The notes below the pieces were generated by a model, which saw nothing but the letters and a program-made list of their open reading frames with translations, was not told the origin of the DNA and made no database searches. 64,000 nucleotides of DNA, taken from positions 1 through 64,000 of the forward strand of contig CANMKE010000027.1 in assembly GCA_947498325.1 (NCBI GenBank). The letters run 5' to 3'. The DNA comes from an uncultured Persicobacter sp. Its GTDB lineage: Bacteria; Bacteroidota; Bacteroidia; Cytophagales; Cyclobacteriaceae. Shown in pieces: positions 48,633 to 58,200 of the stretch (the first letter of the stretch is position 1; every line of letters begins with the position of its first letter). A program made the translations under genes and the position numbers.

Positions 48633-49424
48633 TTACCATTCGTAACGAACAGTACGGTTTGTAAGGTCGGTATTGGCAATATCCAACATTCCTAACCCTT
48701 TGTGTGTAAAAGCGCCCAATCCACTGTGGAATACGAACTCTTGTACCTCTTTGGCAGCATAAAGTGTGAATGGGAAAGTATATCCACGCACTTCATATTT
48801 TACATCCTGATCATAAACGGGATAAATACGCGCAAATTTCTTTTGCGTTTCTTTAATCTTCCGTAAGTAGTTTGCATCAGGCACCAATTGAAATTTGGTG
48901 AACTTCGCCAACTCCTCTGTAGAATATTGTCCATAATCTGCTAAACGGCCCATTGTGGACTCATAGAGCATATCAGAAAAATCTTCCGTTTCAGGACTGA
49001 TAAAACGTTTGCCATGGGAGTCATTAAAACCAGGAACGATCAACACCAATGGAGAGATACAAATGAATTTGGTCTCCTCAGTTAAAGCAGGTGTTTCTTC
49101 ACGTTCTACAGCTTCAGGAATCAACATCAAGTTACCGACCTCTACGGTTGGGAATTTGAACAGCTCCGTCAGGAAGTAGTTAATGAACTCTTGGTCCGTG
49201 CTGGAAAACACCAGTGTAACACGGCTGGAAAAGAAGTGCAATCCATTACGACTGATCTTTGTCTGACCTTTCAGTCCAGAAAAGTTGTAATGATTAAAAT
49301 CACGGTACTTCTCATTTCCTCCTCTAATAACAATTCCTTTCACTAATTGCGCTAAAAGGAACTGATGATGAAAGGGAACATTTGCCCCTTTATTCTTCAA
49401 AATAAATACGATACGAATTCTCAA
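48633..49424 (-). CDS. cas6: Stand-alone CRISPR-associated endoribonuclease Cas6-like protein
   Basis: A 263-residue protein of the Cas6/RAMP fold. The N-terminal ferredoxin domain holds VPFHHQFLLAQLVKGIVIRGG, then YRDFNHYNFSGLKGQTKIS; H45 and K52 fall where the catalytic His and Lys of well-studied Cas6 nucleases lie, and H19 and H20 are extra candidates. The C-terminal glycine-rich RNA-binding loop is present as GLGAFTHKGLGMLDI. Cas6 cuts CRISPR precursor RNA within its repeats. No CRISPR array and no other cas gene is in the window. Similar lone Cas6-like genes are, from memory, common in Cytophagales, so this may be a domesticated RNase. The start is TTG 49424; no ATG is available nearby. 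Confidence 0.8.
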   Translation of the reverse strand: MRIRIVFILKNKGANVPFHHQFLLAQLVKGIVIRGGNEKYRDFNHYNFSGLKGQTKISRNGLHFFSSRVTLVFSSTDQEFINYFLTELFKFPTVEVGNLMLIPEAVEREETPALTEETKFICISPLVLIVPGFNDSHGKRFISPETEDFSDMLYESTMGRLADYGQYSTEELAKFTKFQLVPDANYLRKIKETQKKFARIYPVYDQDVKYEVRGYTFPFTLYAAKEVQEFVFHSGLGAFTHKGLGMLDIANTDLTNRTVRYEW

Positions 49425-49717
49425 GCCTTCTGAATTTTTCAGTTGAAAAAAATTGTAAAAAACTTTACAGGTAAAGCAAGGATTATGCCTATATCAAAAT
49501 CCCTACTTACGTTGTAACTATGGCCTTGCACTAAGGTTTCAAGGAAACATTAAATAATATTCTAATTTAAGCTAATTCCTTTGTAAAAGTCAATAGAATA
49601 GGATTATATTCCTTAGTCACCAAGTAGATTTAAGACCCGATAAATACAAATGAAAAGGAGAAAATGCATTCTCTCCTTTTTATTTCAACTCCTGAGCAAT
49701 ATTGCTCATTTCATTAA
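49425..49717. other. Intergenic stretch
   Basis: About 290 bases between the cas6-like gene and ychF. Apart from the ychF terminator hairpin at its right end I see no repeat, RNA gene or conserved signal. Confidence 0.5.
49653..49682 (-). terminator. Terminator of ychF
   Basis: AAAAGGAGA and TCTCCTTTT pair around an AT-rich loop of about ten bases; a T-run follows on both strands. It lies about 35 bases past the ychF stop. Confidence 0.65.
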
Positions 49718-50815
49718 TTAAACATTAAATCGGAAATGCATAATGTCGCCATCTTTCACGACATACTCTTTTCCTTCTATTGCAATTTTACCATTTTCTC
49801 GGCAGCCCGCTTCAGTCTTGAAGTTCTTGTAATCCTCCAACTTAATCACTTCAGCCTTGATAAAACCTCTTTCAAAATCAGTATGAATCACCCCCGCAGC
49901 CTGTGGTGCTTTCCAACCTCTTTCGATCGTCCAAGCACGAACTTCCTGCACTCCTGCTGTAAAGTAGGTAATCAGGTTCAAAAGCTCATAAGCAGCGCGA
50001 ATCAACCTTGCCAAACCAGATTCTTTCAATCCGTATTCTTCAAGGAAAAGGTCACGCTCTTCAAGATCTTCAATTTCCGCAATTTGCGATTCGATAGCTG
50101 CAGAAACCACAACCACCATTGCATTTTCATCCTTTACGCCTTCACGTAACTGATCTACAAATTTGTTTCCTGTATGAATGCTGTCCTCATCAACGTTTGC
50201 CACATAAATTACAGGCTTGATCGTCAATAAATTCAGGTGTTCCACAAATTCGAGTTCCTCAGGTGCCACCTCTACAGAGCGTGCATTTTCACCATTCTCC
50301 AGTGCTGACGTATATTTTTCCAATACTGCCAACTCTTTTTTAGCTGCCGCATCACCTGTTTTGGCAATTTTCACCAAACGCTGCATGCGCTTCTCGATAG
50401 ATTCCAGGTCTTTCAGCTGAAGTTCAGCATCAATCACCCCTTTATCCGCCATCGGATCAACACGACCGTCAACGTGAACGATATTTTCATCTTCAAAACA
50501 ACGCACCACATGGGCAATCGCGTCTACCTCTCTGATGTTTGCCAAGAATTTATTTCCCAGTCCTTCGCCTCTACTTGCGCCTTTTACCAAGCCCGCAATA
50601 TCAACAAATTCCATTGATGTTGGCATTACACGCTGTGGATTCACCAAAGCCTCCAACTCACCCAAACGAGGATCTGGAACAGAAATCACCCCTACGTTTG
50701 GCTCAATTGTACAAAAAGGAAAGTTTGCTGCCTCAGCTTTATTGTTTGCCAAAGCATTAAAAAGTGTTGATTTACCCACATTAGGCAAACCTACGATACC
50801 ACATTGAAGTGCCAT
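49718..50815 (-). CDS. ychF: Redox-regulated ATPase YchF (Obg family)
   Basis: A 365-residue cytoplasmic P-loop protein that binds ATP in preference to GTP. G1 is GLPNVGKST (residues 9-17), G3 is [10 protein letters not shown], and the G4 position reads YVANVDED (N..E-type change instead of NKxD), the feature that gives ATP specificity. The C-terminal TGS domain ([32 protein letters not shown]) is intact. YchF interacts with ribosomes and affects stress responses. ATG 50815; the AI-2E transporter gene lies 24 bases upstream on the same strand. Confidence 0.96.
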   Translation of the reverse strand: MALQCGIVGLPNVGKSTLFNALANNKAEAANFPFCTIEPNVGVISVPDPRLGELEALVNPQRVMPTSMEFVDIAGLVKGASRGEGLGNKFLANIREVDAIAHVVRCFEDENIVHVDGRVDPMADKGVIDAELQLKDLESIEKRMQRLVKIAKTGDAAAKKELAVLEKYTSALENGENARSVEVAPEELEFVEHLNLLTIKPVIYVANVDEDSIHTGNKFVDQLREGVKDENAMVVVVSAAIESQIAEIEDLEERDLFLEEYGLKESGLARLIRAAYELLNLITYFTAGVQEVRAWTIERGWKAPQAAGVIHTDFERGFIKAEVIKLEDYKNFKTEAGCRENGKIAIEGKEYVVKDGDIMHFRFNV

Positions 50816-50838
50816 ATGAGATTTATAATATTATTATA

Positions 50839-51930
50839 CTAATTCTTATTAAAAATATGATACTGCGTATAACTCTCGCGTAGCTCGACAAAGGTTACCC
50901 GAAGTATCGTATATGCAGGTATTGCGAAAACCATGCCCACAACACCCAATAAATTTGCACCTGCAAAGATAATAATAAATATTTCAAGAGGATGCGCTTT
51001 TATACTTTTTGAAAAAATAACTGGCTGTAACACCAAATTATCAATTAATTGAACCATTCCGAAGACGGCAGCGATTTTCAGCATCATGATCAAATAGTCG
51101 TGATAAGTGAATAAATCTACGCTGGTGGACATCCCGACGATCACTCCAAATATGGCACCAAGCATTGGCCCAAGGTAGGGAATCAGGTTGGCAATGGCCG
51201 CGAAGAGTGCGATAGTGGCCGCATAACGGATATCAACAATCGTGAGCCCCACCGCTGCAAGTCCAAAAATACTGAACATCTGCAACTGAAGCCCGAGCAA
51301 ATAGTTGGTCAGCAGTTTTTCCGCCTTCTGAAAAGTAGAAACAAATAACTCAAAATACTTATTGGGGACAAAGCCGATAAATTTTCTCCGAAGATAACCA
51401 TTCTCGAGTAGGAAGAAAAACGAGATGAAAAATACCGCCAGCACTCCTACCAATAAGTTTCCCGTAACAGAAATGACATTATTCAACAGGGTTGAAACCT
51501 CGATATTCGCCAAAAGCTCTTCAATGCCATTACCGATGGAGGTCTCCAGGAAACCACTTGGTTTTTGTGTGAGCCCATTGGCCCTGAGGAAATGTTCGAA
51601 CATCCCGACGGGTTCCAGGGCGAGATCTATCATCTTATCAATGTTCAGACTTTTCAGTACCGTTATCTGTTCCGAAATTAAAGGAACAAAGAGCAGCACA
51701 AAGAAGGTGATGACGGCAGAGAAGATAAGAAAAGCCAAAATGATGGCGCCAATTCTTGAAAAATGCCAGCCAGAAGCACGCTTGCGGGAGAAGTAATTCA
51801 CCAGTGGGCTCAGGAAAGTAGAAACAATCAGCGCCAATGTGATATAAACAAAGATGTCCGAAAACATCCACGCCAAAAATACGAAGAGCACAAAGCCAAG
51901 TATAACGTAGAGCGTCAGGAGGTGTTTCAT
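50839..51930 (-). CDS. AI-2E family transporter
   Basis: A 363-residue inner-membrane protein with about eight membrane segments. The family blocks are an N-terminal helix with VTYVLALIVSTFLSPLVNYF-like sequence, LLENGYLRRKFIGFVPNKY, and the conserved NLIPYLGPMLGAIFGVIVG toward the C-terminus, then PVIFSKSIKAHPLEIFIIIFAGANLLGVVGMVFAIP. The family (formerly UPF0118) includes putative autoinducer exporters and Na+/H+ antiporters; the substrate here is unknown. It precedes ychF on the same strand. Confidence 0.92.
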   Translation of the reverse strand: MKHLLTLYVILGFVLFVFLAWMFSDIFVYITLALIVSTFLSPLVNYFSRKRASGWHFSRIGAIILAFLIFSAVITFFVLLFVPLISEQITVLKSLNIDKMIDLALEPVGMFEHFLRANGLTQKPSGFLETSIGNGIEELLANIEVSTLLNNVISVTGNLLVGVLAVFFISFFFLLENGYLRRKFIGFVPNKYFELFVSTFQKAEKLLTNYLLGLQLQMFSIFGLAAVGLTIVDIRYAATIALFAAIANLIPYLGPMLGAIFGVIVGMSTSVDLFTYHDYLIMMLKIAAVFGMVQLIDNLVLQPVIFSKSIKAHPLEIFIIIFAGANLLGVVGMVFAIPAYTILRVTFVELRESYTQYHIFNKN

Positions 51931-51989
51931 GTGAGATTATTTCAATAATAAGGTATGCTTCGCAAGATACTTTATAGTTTGACAAAATA

Positions 51990-52024
51990 AAAAAACCCGC
52001 CAATACTAAATATCGACGGGTTTA
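51990..52024 (-). terminator. Terminator of PUR-family gene
   Basis: AAACCCG and CGGGTTT pair around a 17-base loop. On the minus strand a long T-run follows. It separates the PUR gene from the AI-2E transporter. Confidence 0.75.
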
Positions 52025-52067
52025 TTCTAAGAATAGGTCCTTTATGATCAAACTATTTTATTTGCTT

Positions 52068-52412
52068 TTAAACATTCCAATTAACCTCTTCTCCGAAGGA
52101 ATCATTAGGAACACCTTCACCTTCTTTTTCATCGAATTGCGAAAAGTCGAAATCTGGCATCAACTCCTCTTTAACAAATCCTACAGTATCCTGAAGTGCA
52201 TTAATAAATTTATTGAAATCTTCTTTGTACAAAAAGATTTTGTGCTTCTCATAAAATTGGTCCCCGTCATCTTTGAAACGGCGTTTGCTCTCTGTTACCG
52301 TTAAATAGTAATCATTAGAACGGGTGGCCTTTACATCGAAAAAATAGGTCCTCTTGCCAGCACGTACCCTCCGCGAGTATATCTCTCCCTTTTGATCCTT
52401 GCGCTCTTCCAC
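52068..52412 (-). CDS. PUR family DNA/RNA-binding protein (DUF3276)
   Basis: A 114-residue protein with one PUR repeat: GEIYSRRVRAGKRTYFFDVKATRSNDYYLTVTESKRRF. The family binds single-stranded, purine-rich nucleic acid. The C-terminal tail is acidic (DFDFSQFDEKEGEG). DUF3276 proteins are found throughout Bacteroidota and in Borrelia, and their exact task in the cell is unknown. The start codon is GTG 52412, matching the family N-terminus (MEERKD). Confidence 0.9.
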   Translation of the reverse strand: MEERKDQKGEIYSRRVRAGKRTYFFDVKATRSNDYYLTVTESKRRFKDDGDQFYEKHKIFLYKEDFNKFINALQDTVGFVKEELMPDFDFSQFDEKEGEGVPNDSFGEEVNWNV

Positions 52413-52614
52413 AATCCAGTAGTTTAAATGTTCAACAATTCGTTTAAAAAAATGTAAAAATCACACATTATGATTTGACTAATATAAAGATCTATACACT
52501 AATCATGCAAATTTAAAGTTGGAAATATTTATTATTTGCTATAATATATTGAAAAAATAAGTAGCGCATGTACCTTATATTTCGTTCTTTAGAAAAAATG
52601 AGCAAATTTCAGCC

Positions 52615-53523
52615 ATGAAAATAGACCTGTCCAACATACAAAAGTTCGGTTCCATAGAATTACTCGCCAAGCAATTGGTCGAAGGCTTCATTACTGGCCT
52701 GCACAAATCGCCATACCACGGCTTTTCCGTGGAATTTGCTGAGCACCGACTATATAACCCTGGAGAATCCACCAGAAATATTGACTGGAAAGTATATGCC
52801 AAAACCGACCGACTGTACTCCAAGCGGTTTGAAGAAGAAACCAACTTGCGTTGTATGCTTGTGATTGACAACAGCCCTTCGATGCATTACCCTGAACCCA
52901 ACAAGGATAAAATCAAATTCTCTTTGCTGATGGCCGCAAGTTTAGCGCATTTATTGCAGCGCCAGCGGGATGCCGTCGGCCTGACCACCTTTGCTGAGGA
53001 CCTGGAAATACAAACCCCCGTAAAATCATCAGGGAGCCATCTGCATAAATTGCTCTTACAGATTGAGCATGTTATGGGTGAAAAGCATCAGGTGAAGAAA
53101 GGGACAGATGTACCGAAGGTATTACACCAGATTGCCACCAAACTACATAAGCGTTCGCTTGTGGTGATTTTTAGTGATATGTTTGACCGACAGGAAAATC
53201 AGGAACAGATGTTTTCTGCATTGCAACACCTCAAACACCAAAAGCACGAAGTTCTGCTGTTCCATATTACAGATAAAAATACAGAGGTGGATTTTGATTT
53301 TGAAGATCGCCCCTATGAATTTATAGACATTGAAAACGATCAGGTGATCAAGGCGCACCCAAGCCAAATTCGTGACTACTACCAAAAGGCCACTCAGTCG
53401 TATTTTGAAAAGCTGAAATTACGATGTGGGCAAGCAAAAATTGATTTTATTGAAGTAGATACCAAAGGAGATTACGAGCAGGTACTCCTCTCCTACCTGA
53501 TAAAACGGCAAAAAATGATTTAA
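52615..53523 (+). CDS. DUF58 domain-containing protein (second copy)
   Basis: A 302-residue protein, soluble, with no membrane segment. It has the DUF58 blocks HRLYNPGESTRNIDWKVYAKTDRLYSKRFEEETNL and a vWA-like fold with MIDAS-type VIDNSPSM (about residue 84) and IFSDMFDRQ. It is the second DUF58 protein of the window (compare 30691-31569), differing in the N-terminus and in standing alone, with neither a MoxR nor a Bat gene beside it. An unknown function in MoxR-dependent processes is likely. Confidence 0.88.
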   Translation: MKIDLSNIQKFGSIELLAKQLVEGFITGLHKSPYHGFSVEFAEHRLYNPGESTRNIDWKVYAKTDRLYSKRFEEETNLRCMLVIDNSPSMHYPEPNKDKIKFSLLMAASLAHLLQRQRDAVGLTTFAEDLEIQTPVKSSGSHLHKLLLQIEHVMGEKHQVKKGTDVPKVLHQIATKLHKRSLVVIFSDMFDRQENQEQMFSALQHLKHQKHEVLLFHITDKNTEVDFDFEDRPYEFIDIENDQVIKAHPSQIRDYYQKATQSYFEKLKLRCGQAKIDFIEVDTKGDYEQVLLSYLIKRQKMI

Positions 53524-53526
53524 AAA

Positions 53527-53551
53527 AAACGACCTCAAATTGAGGTCGTTT
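53527..53551. terminator. Bidirectional terminator, DUF58 and ferredoxin genes
   Basis: AAACGACCTCA and TGAGGTCGTTT pair perfectly around AAT between convergent stops, with A and T runs outside. Confidence 0.85.
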
Positions 53552-53557
53552 CTTATT

Positions 53558-53917
<360 letters not shown>

Positions 53918-54089
53918 TTAATTATATATCAATTCCTTAATTAACTTCAAAATTAATAAATTTTTCATTACAGACCATAACGAGCATGATTTTTATCATT
54001 GATATTCTCTTATTATTGTTATTTCTATAAAAAATCAGCGATTGAAGAACTAATCCCAACTGATCGGTAAAGTATATTTATTTGTGTAT

Positions 54090-54097
54090 TATATTTG
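54090..54097 (+). promoter_or_regulatory. Possible -7 element for acyl-CoA reductase gene
   Basis: TATATTTG fits the TAnnTTTG consensus, 19 bases before the ATG. The -33 region is unconvincing. Confidence 0.35.
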
Positions 54098-54116
54098 TTT
54101 GGAAAAATAGCGAAAG

Positions 54117-55118
54117 ATGACAATTACTGAAAGAATAAATTCCTTCGAGCAATTAGGGGAAGCTTTATCTGCCCTGACCTCAGGAGAAAAGCAAAGCCTT
54201 TATTTTAGTGCGGAGTCCAAGAACAACTGGTTCAACGAAAGCAGTATAGAAAGCGCCCTTGCTGGTATCATTAAATTTCTGGACCGCGAAACCCTCTCAA
54301 CATGGGCCGCACAATATGAAATCAGTGAAAGCTTTTCGGACAAAAAAATTGGGCTGGTCATGGCTGGGAATATCCCGATGGTGGGTTTCCATGATTTGCT
54401 TTGTGTGTTGATGGCTGGCCATATTGCTTTAACCAAGCTGAGCTCACAGGATGAAGTATTGATCAAGTTCCTCATCAGCATGCTACGCCAGATCAGTCCT
54501 GAGTTTGCTGACCGTGTTGTATTTGCTGAACGACTCAATGATGCTGATGCTTTTGTTGCTACGGGAAGTGATAATACCGCGCGCTACTTCCACTATTACT
54601 TTGGAAAAAAAGATCACATCATCAGAAAAAACAGAAGTTCTGTCGCTGTAATTGATGGAGCCGAAACTGAAGAGGAATTAAAAGCCCTGGGCATCGACAT
54701 TTTTACTTACTGGGGATTGGGTTGCCGTAATGTTTCCAAGGTATTGGTCCCTGAGGGGTACGATTTCATTCCTCTCCTTGACGCACTGGCGCCTTACGAG
54801 TATGTCGCTGATCATCATAAGTATAACAATAATTACGACTACAACAAGTCGATCCTGTTGGTAAACAGAGTACCTCATTTGGATACGGGCTTTTTGTTGG
54901 TTCAGGAGTCTGAAAATCTGGTATCGCCAATCAGCGTGCTGTTCTATCAGACTTACAAGGATCAAAATGATCTTGAAGCTTACCTGAAAGCACAGGAAGA
55001 TAAAATACAATGTATTGTTGGGCATGACCGCATTCCTTTCGGCGGTGCGCAATATCCTTCAATAAATGACTATGCCGACGGTGTTGACACCATGCAATTC
55101 CTTACTGGTTTGCAGTAA
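54117..55118 (+). CDS. Acyl-CoA reductase (LuxC-like)
   Basis: A 333-residue protein of the LuxC family (PF05893), an aldehyde-dehydrogenase-like fold that reduces acyl-CoA or acyl esters to aldehyde. The catalytic Cys is probably C203 (YWGLGCRNVSKVLVP); the nucleotide-binding part carries LVMAGNIPMVGFHDLL, VATGSDNTARYFHYYFG and HIIRKNRSSVAVIDG. It is shorter than Vibrio LuxC (about 480 residues), as in other Bacteroidota. No luciferase genes are present, so its product aldehyde probably serves lipid or other metabolism. It is divergent from a ferredoxin gene. Confidence 0.92.
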   Translation: MTITERINSFEQLGEALSALTSGEKQSLYFSAESKNNWFNESSIESALAGIIKFLDRETLSTWAAQYEISESFSDKKIGLVMAGNIPMVGFHDLLCVLMAGHIALTKLSSQDEVLIKFLISMLRQISPEFADRVVFAERLNDADAFVATGSDNTARYFHYYFGKKDHIIRKNRSSVAVIDGAETEEELKALGIDIFTYWGLGCRNVSKVLVPEGYDFIPLLDALAPYEYVADHHKYNNNYDYNKSILLVNRVPHLDTGFLLVQESENLVSPISVLFYQTYKDQNDLEAYLKAQEDKIQCIVGHDRIPFGGAQYPSINDYADGVDTMQFLTGLQ

Positions 55119-55142
55119 AATTTTATAGGTGAAATTATTTCA

Positions 55143-55183
55143 AGCCATCATGGATTTTTTCTATGGTGGCTTTCTTGTTTTTC
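55143..55183 (+). terminator. Terminator after acyl-CoA reductase gene
   Basis: AGCCATCAT and ATGGTGGCT pair with one G-T around an 11-base loop, followed by TTCTTGTTTTT. Confidence 0.75.
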
Positions 55184-55226
55184 AGACCTTGATGCACGGT
55201 CAGCAAGTGTAAATCTCCAGCCTAAA

Positions 55227-55259
55227 AAAAGAGGTCAAGCAAAATGCCTGACCTCTTTT
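55227..55259 (-). terminator. Terminator of giant adhesin gene
   Basis: AAAAGAGGTCA and TGACCTCTTTT pair perfectly with an inner GC/GC step; the A-run on the left is the T-tract for the minus strand. It lies 17 bases past the stop. Confidence 0.8.
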
Positions 55260-55275
55260 CTATTTGTATTTTATT

Positions 55276-58200
55276 TTAGTTCGATGCAATACGTCCCTTA
55301 AAGACCTCTATCCATCCATTGAACTTACCCGTTTCGCCAGCATCCAATGAGTAAAAATAAGTGCCGTCCGGTACTCCTCGGCCATCCCAGGCATTCTCCT
55401 TACGGTAGTCATCATTACGATATACAATACCTCCCCATCGGTTGGTGATAATGATCTTCCAGCCACCTTCGTCTTCATCCTTAGGCATGTTACGGATATA
55501 GAATGTTTCATTCTTACTGTCGCCGTTCGGCGTGAAAAGATTTGGAATCCAAACCGCTGGATCAGCTTCAAGCTCAAACTCATCAGAGATAATCAAACAA
55601 CCTTCGCCATTTCTATCCCTGAACTCCACTTGGTAAAGCCCTGCCGACAAATCCTTGAAGACATACTCATGAACTACTTCAACGTCTCTGATATTCGGAA
55701 TTGCCACCCACGGACGCTCGTCAATCTCAAGTCCTGGTACAAATGATTGCAATTGGTGAATCCTCACCTCATATCCATTCATCCCTGATCTGAAGAAATT
55801 CTTCACGCCAACGATACCCGTCCCTCTATCTTCAAACGACTTTCTAAGCACCTCAATTCCCTCAATGCTCATTGCCTGCCCTGGGCCGATGATCTCAAAA
55901 GTTCCTGATCTGCTCTCCACTTCACACTCTTTGACTGCCTGCCAAACACGCACCTGGTATTTTCCTGGCACAACGTCGGCATCAAAAGTAAAGGTGTTAA
56001 AGTCTGTAAAGTCAGCCGTTACCTCAGCGATTACCGTTTGGCTTGAGCCTTCAAATCGAATCAGTTCAATGGTTGATTCAACACCAGCCGTTCCATAAAT
56101 ATCAGTAACTTCTACAATGGCTGATTCATCGATACAGCCCTGATCAGACTCGTTCACCTTGAAGCTAATTGGATCAACACCACCCTCAACAGCAACTACC
56201 AGTTCGTTTGGACAACCGGAGTCTGCAGATCCCGCTTTAAGGACAACATTGTAATTTCCGTTAGTCAAACTGTCATAAGTCATGATTCCTCCGAACATTT
56301 CCTCAAAAGCGCCTCCATTAATAGAGATGAAATATGGGCCTGGATCGATCGTCTGCTCTCTGTTCACTCGAACAGTAAAGCTTCCGTCTTTTCCATTACC
56401 TTCACAAGAAGGCTGATTGACCGTTACCGGATGGTAATATACCAAGTCTGGGGAGGTAACCTCTATTTCTCTTCGTGCTACACAACCTTTGTTATCTGTT
56501 ACTTCAAAAGTGTAAGTTCCTCTACCCAAATTATCAATCAAACCACCTTCAGGCAATGAGTAATCCTGTCCATTCAGACGATAAGCATACGGTGCCTGAC
56601 CGCCACTCACCTGAAGCTGAATAGAACCATCATTATTGTTACAAGAAGATTCTGTTGCGTTCCAGGTGATATTGATGTCATTGCTTGCATTAAGCTTCAA
56701 TGTACCAGACACTGAACATCCACTAACTTCTGCACTAACAATAAATGAATAATCACCTGCTTCCAATCCGTCAAATCTACCGTCGGTATTTTCAATGGTA
56801 TTTTCAGTGTTAATTAACTCAAATCTGAAGTCTCCTGCCTGCGATGGTGTCAGTATCACCATACCCGATTCAGGGTCATCACATGATGGATGCGTTATGG
56901 TTTCTGTAACCGCCAATTCCTCACAATCCACAGGAGGGATCGAACAATCTTCGGTCAGGCTAACCCTTAACAATTCAGACTCACAATCGGCTTGTTTCAC
57001 CTTAACGAAGTAGGTTCCTTCTGCCAAAGATCTGAAGATGCCATCCACTGCTGTTTGAAGCAGATTCTCGTTCACATCATACAATTCAAACAACTCGCTG
57101 CCTACTGTTGGCGTCAAAATAACTTTGATTTGACCATCGGCCATTTCACAGGTTGGGTTGGTAACATCAAATGAAGTATTCAATGCAAGAGCAGTAGATA
57201 CATTGGCCGTTTTGATAATCTCACCACAAGACAAGTCATCAACAACGCCAAGGCTTACCTGATAAGTTCCTGCCCCGATTCCCTCTCCGTTAATGGATGT
57301 TACTTCCACAAAACGAGTATTGAAGATCTGACGATCACCGTTAATTTCATAGAAGTATTCTGACCCCTCTGGTGCGCCATCCACTTGGATAACGATTGCT
57401 CCGTCTTTGGATCCGTTACACTTCTCAGCATTGGTGGAAACAGCCGTTCTGAAATCTCGCTCACAATCGAAGCAATCTTCTGGCTGACCAACTTTGATCT
57501 CAACAATTTCAGTTTCACAACTCTCCCCATCCTGAACACTCACTCGGTAGGTTCCATTTCTAAGGCCAGTTCGAATCGCTGAATTGATCGTTGCATCATC
57601 TTCCCACTTGAAGCTATAAACGCCATCACCACCTGTTACGGATAGGTGAATTTCTCCATTCTGCGTATCACAGTCAGTTTTATCAACAACCTTATCAATT
57701 GTAATCACAGGCATATCCCTGTCATCCCCAACGGTAAAGGTCTGCTCCACAGAACAGCTATTATCACTTGTTACTGTTACGGTATAATCTCCATTTTCAA
57801 GATTCGCAATCGATGAGGTCGTTTCTCCATTTGACCATGCATAGGTATAAGGTTCTGTTCCTCCTGCTACGGTCAAACTGATCGAACCATTAGGATTAAC
57901 ACAGTCAGAGTGGTTAATAATAATGGCAGCCAAAACAGGACTCTCCGTATCATCACCAACAGTAACCTCCAACATGGTTTCACACATTTTGGCATCAACA
58001 ACCTTGATGGTATAAGTTCCTGCTGTTAACTCCGTTCTATTTTGTGGCGCGGTATCATCATCCAGCCACTCTACATTATAAGGTTCCTCTCCTCCAGTTA
58101 TCTCAATGGCAATCTCACCATCTGGATTAACACAATCAGATTGATTTGTAATCGTTGGATTAATCTGAGGAACATCAGCCGTATTGGTTATCGTTGCTGA

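Noticed and set aside
54117-55118. Bioluminescence (lux) operon because of LuxC similarity
   Set aside because: No luxA, luxB, luxD or luxE genes accompany it; LuxC-like reductases are general in Bacteroidota.
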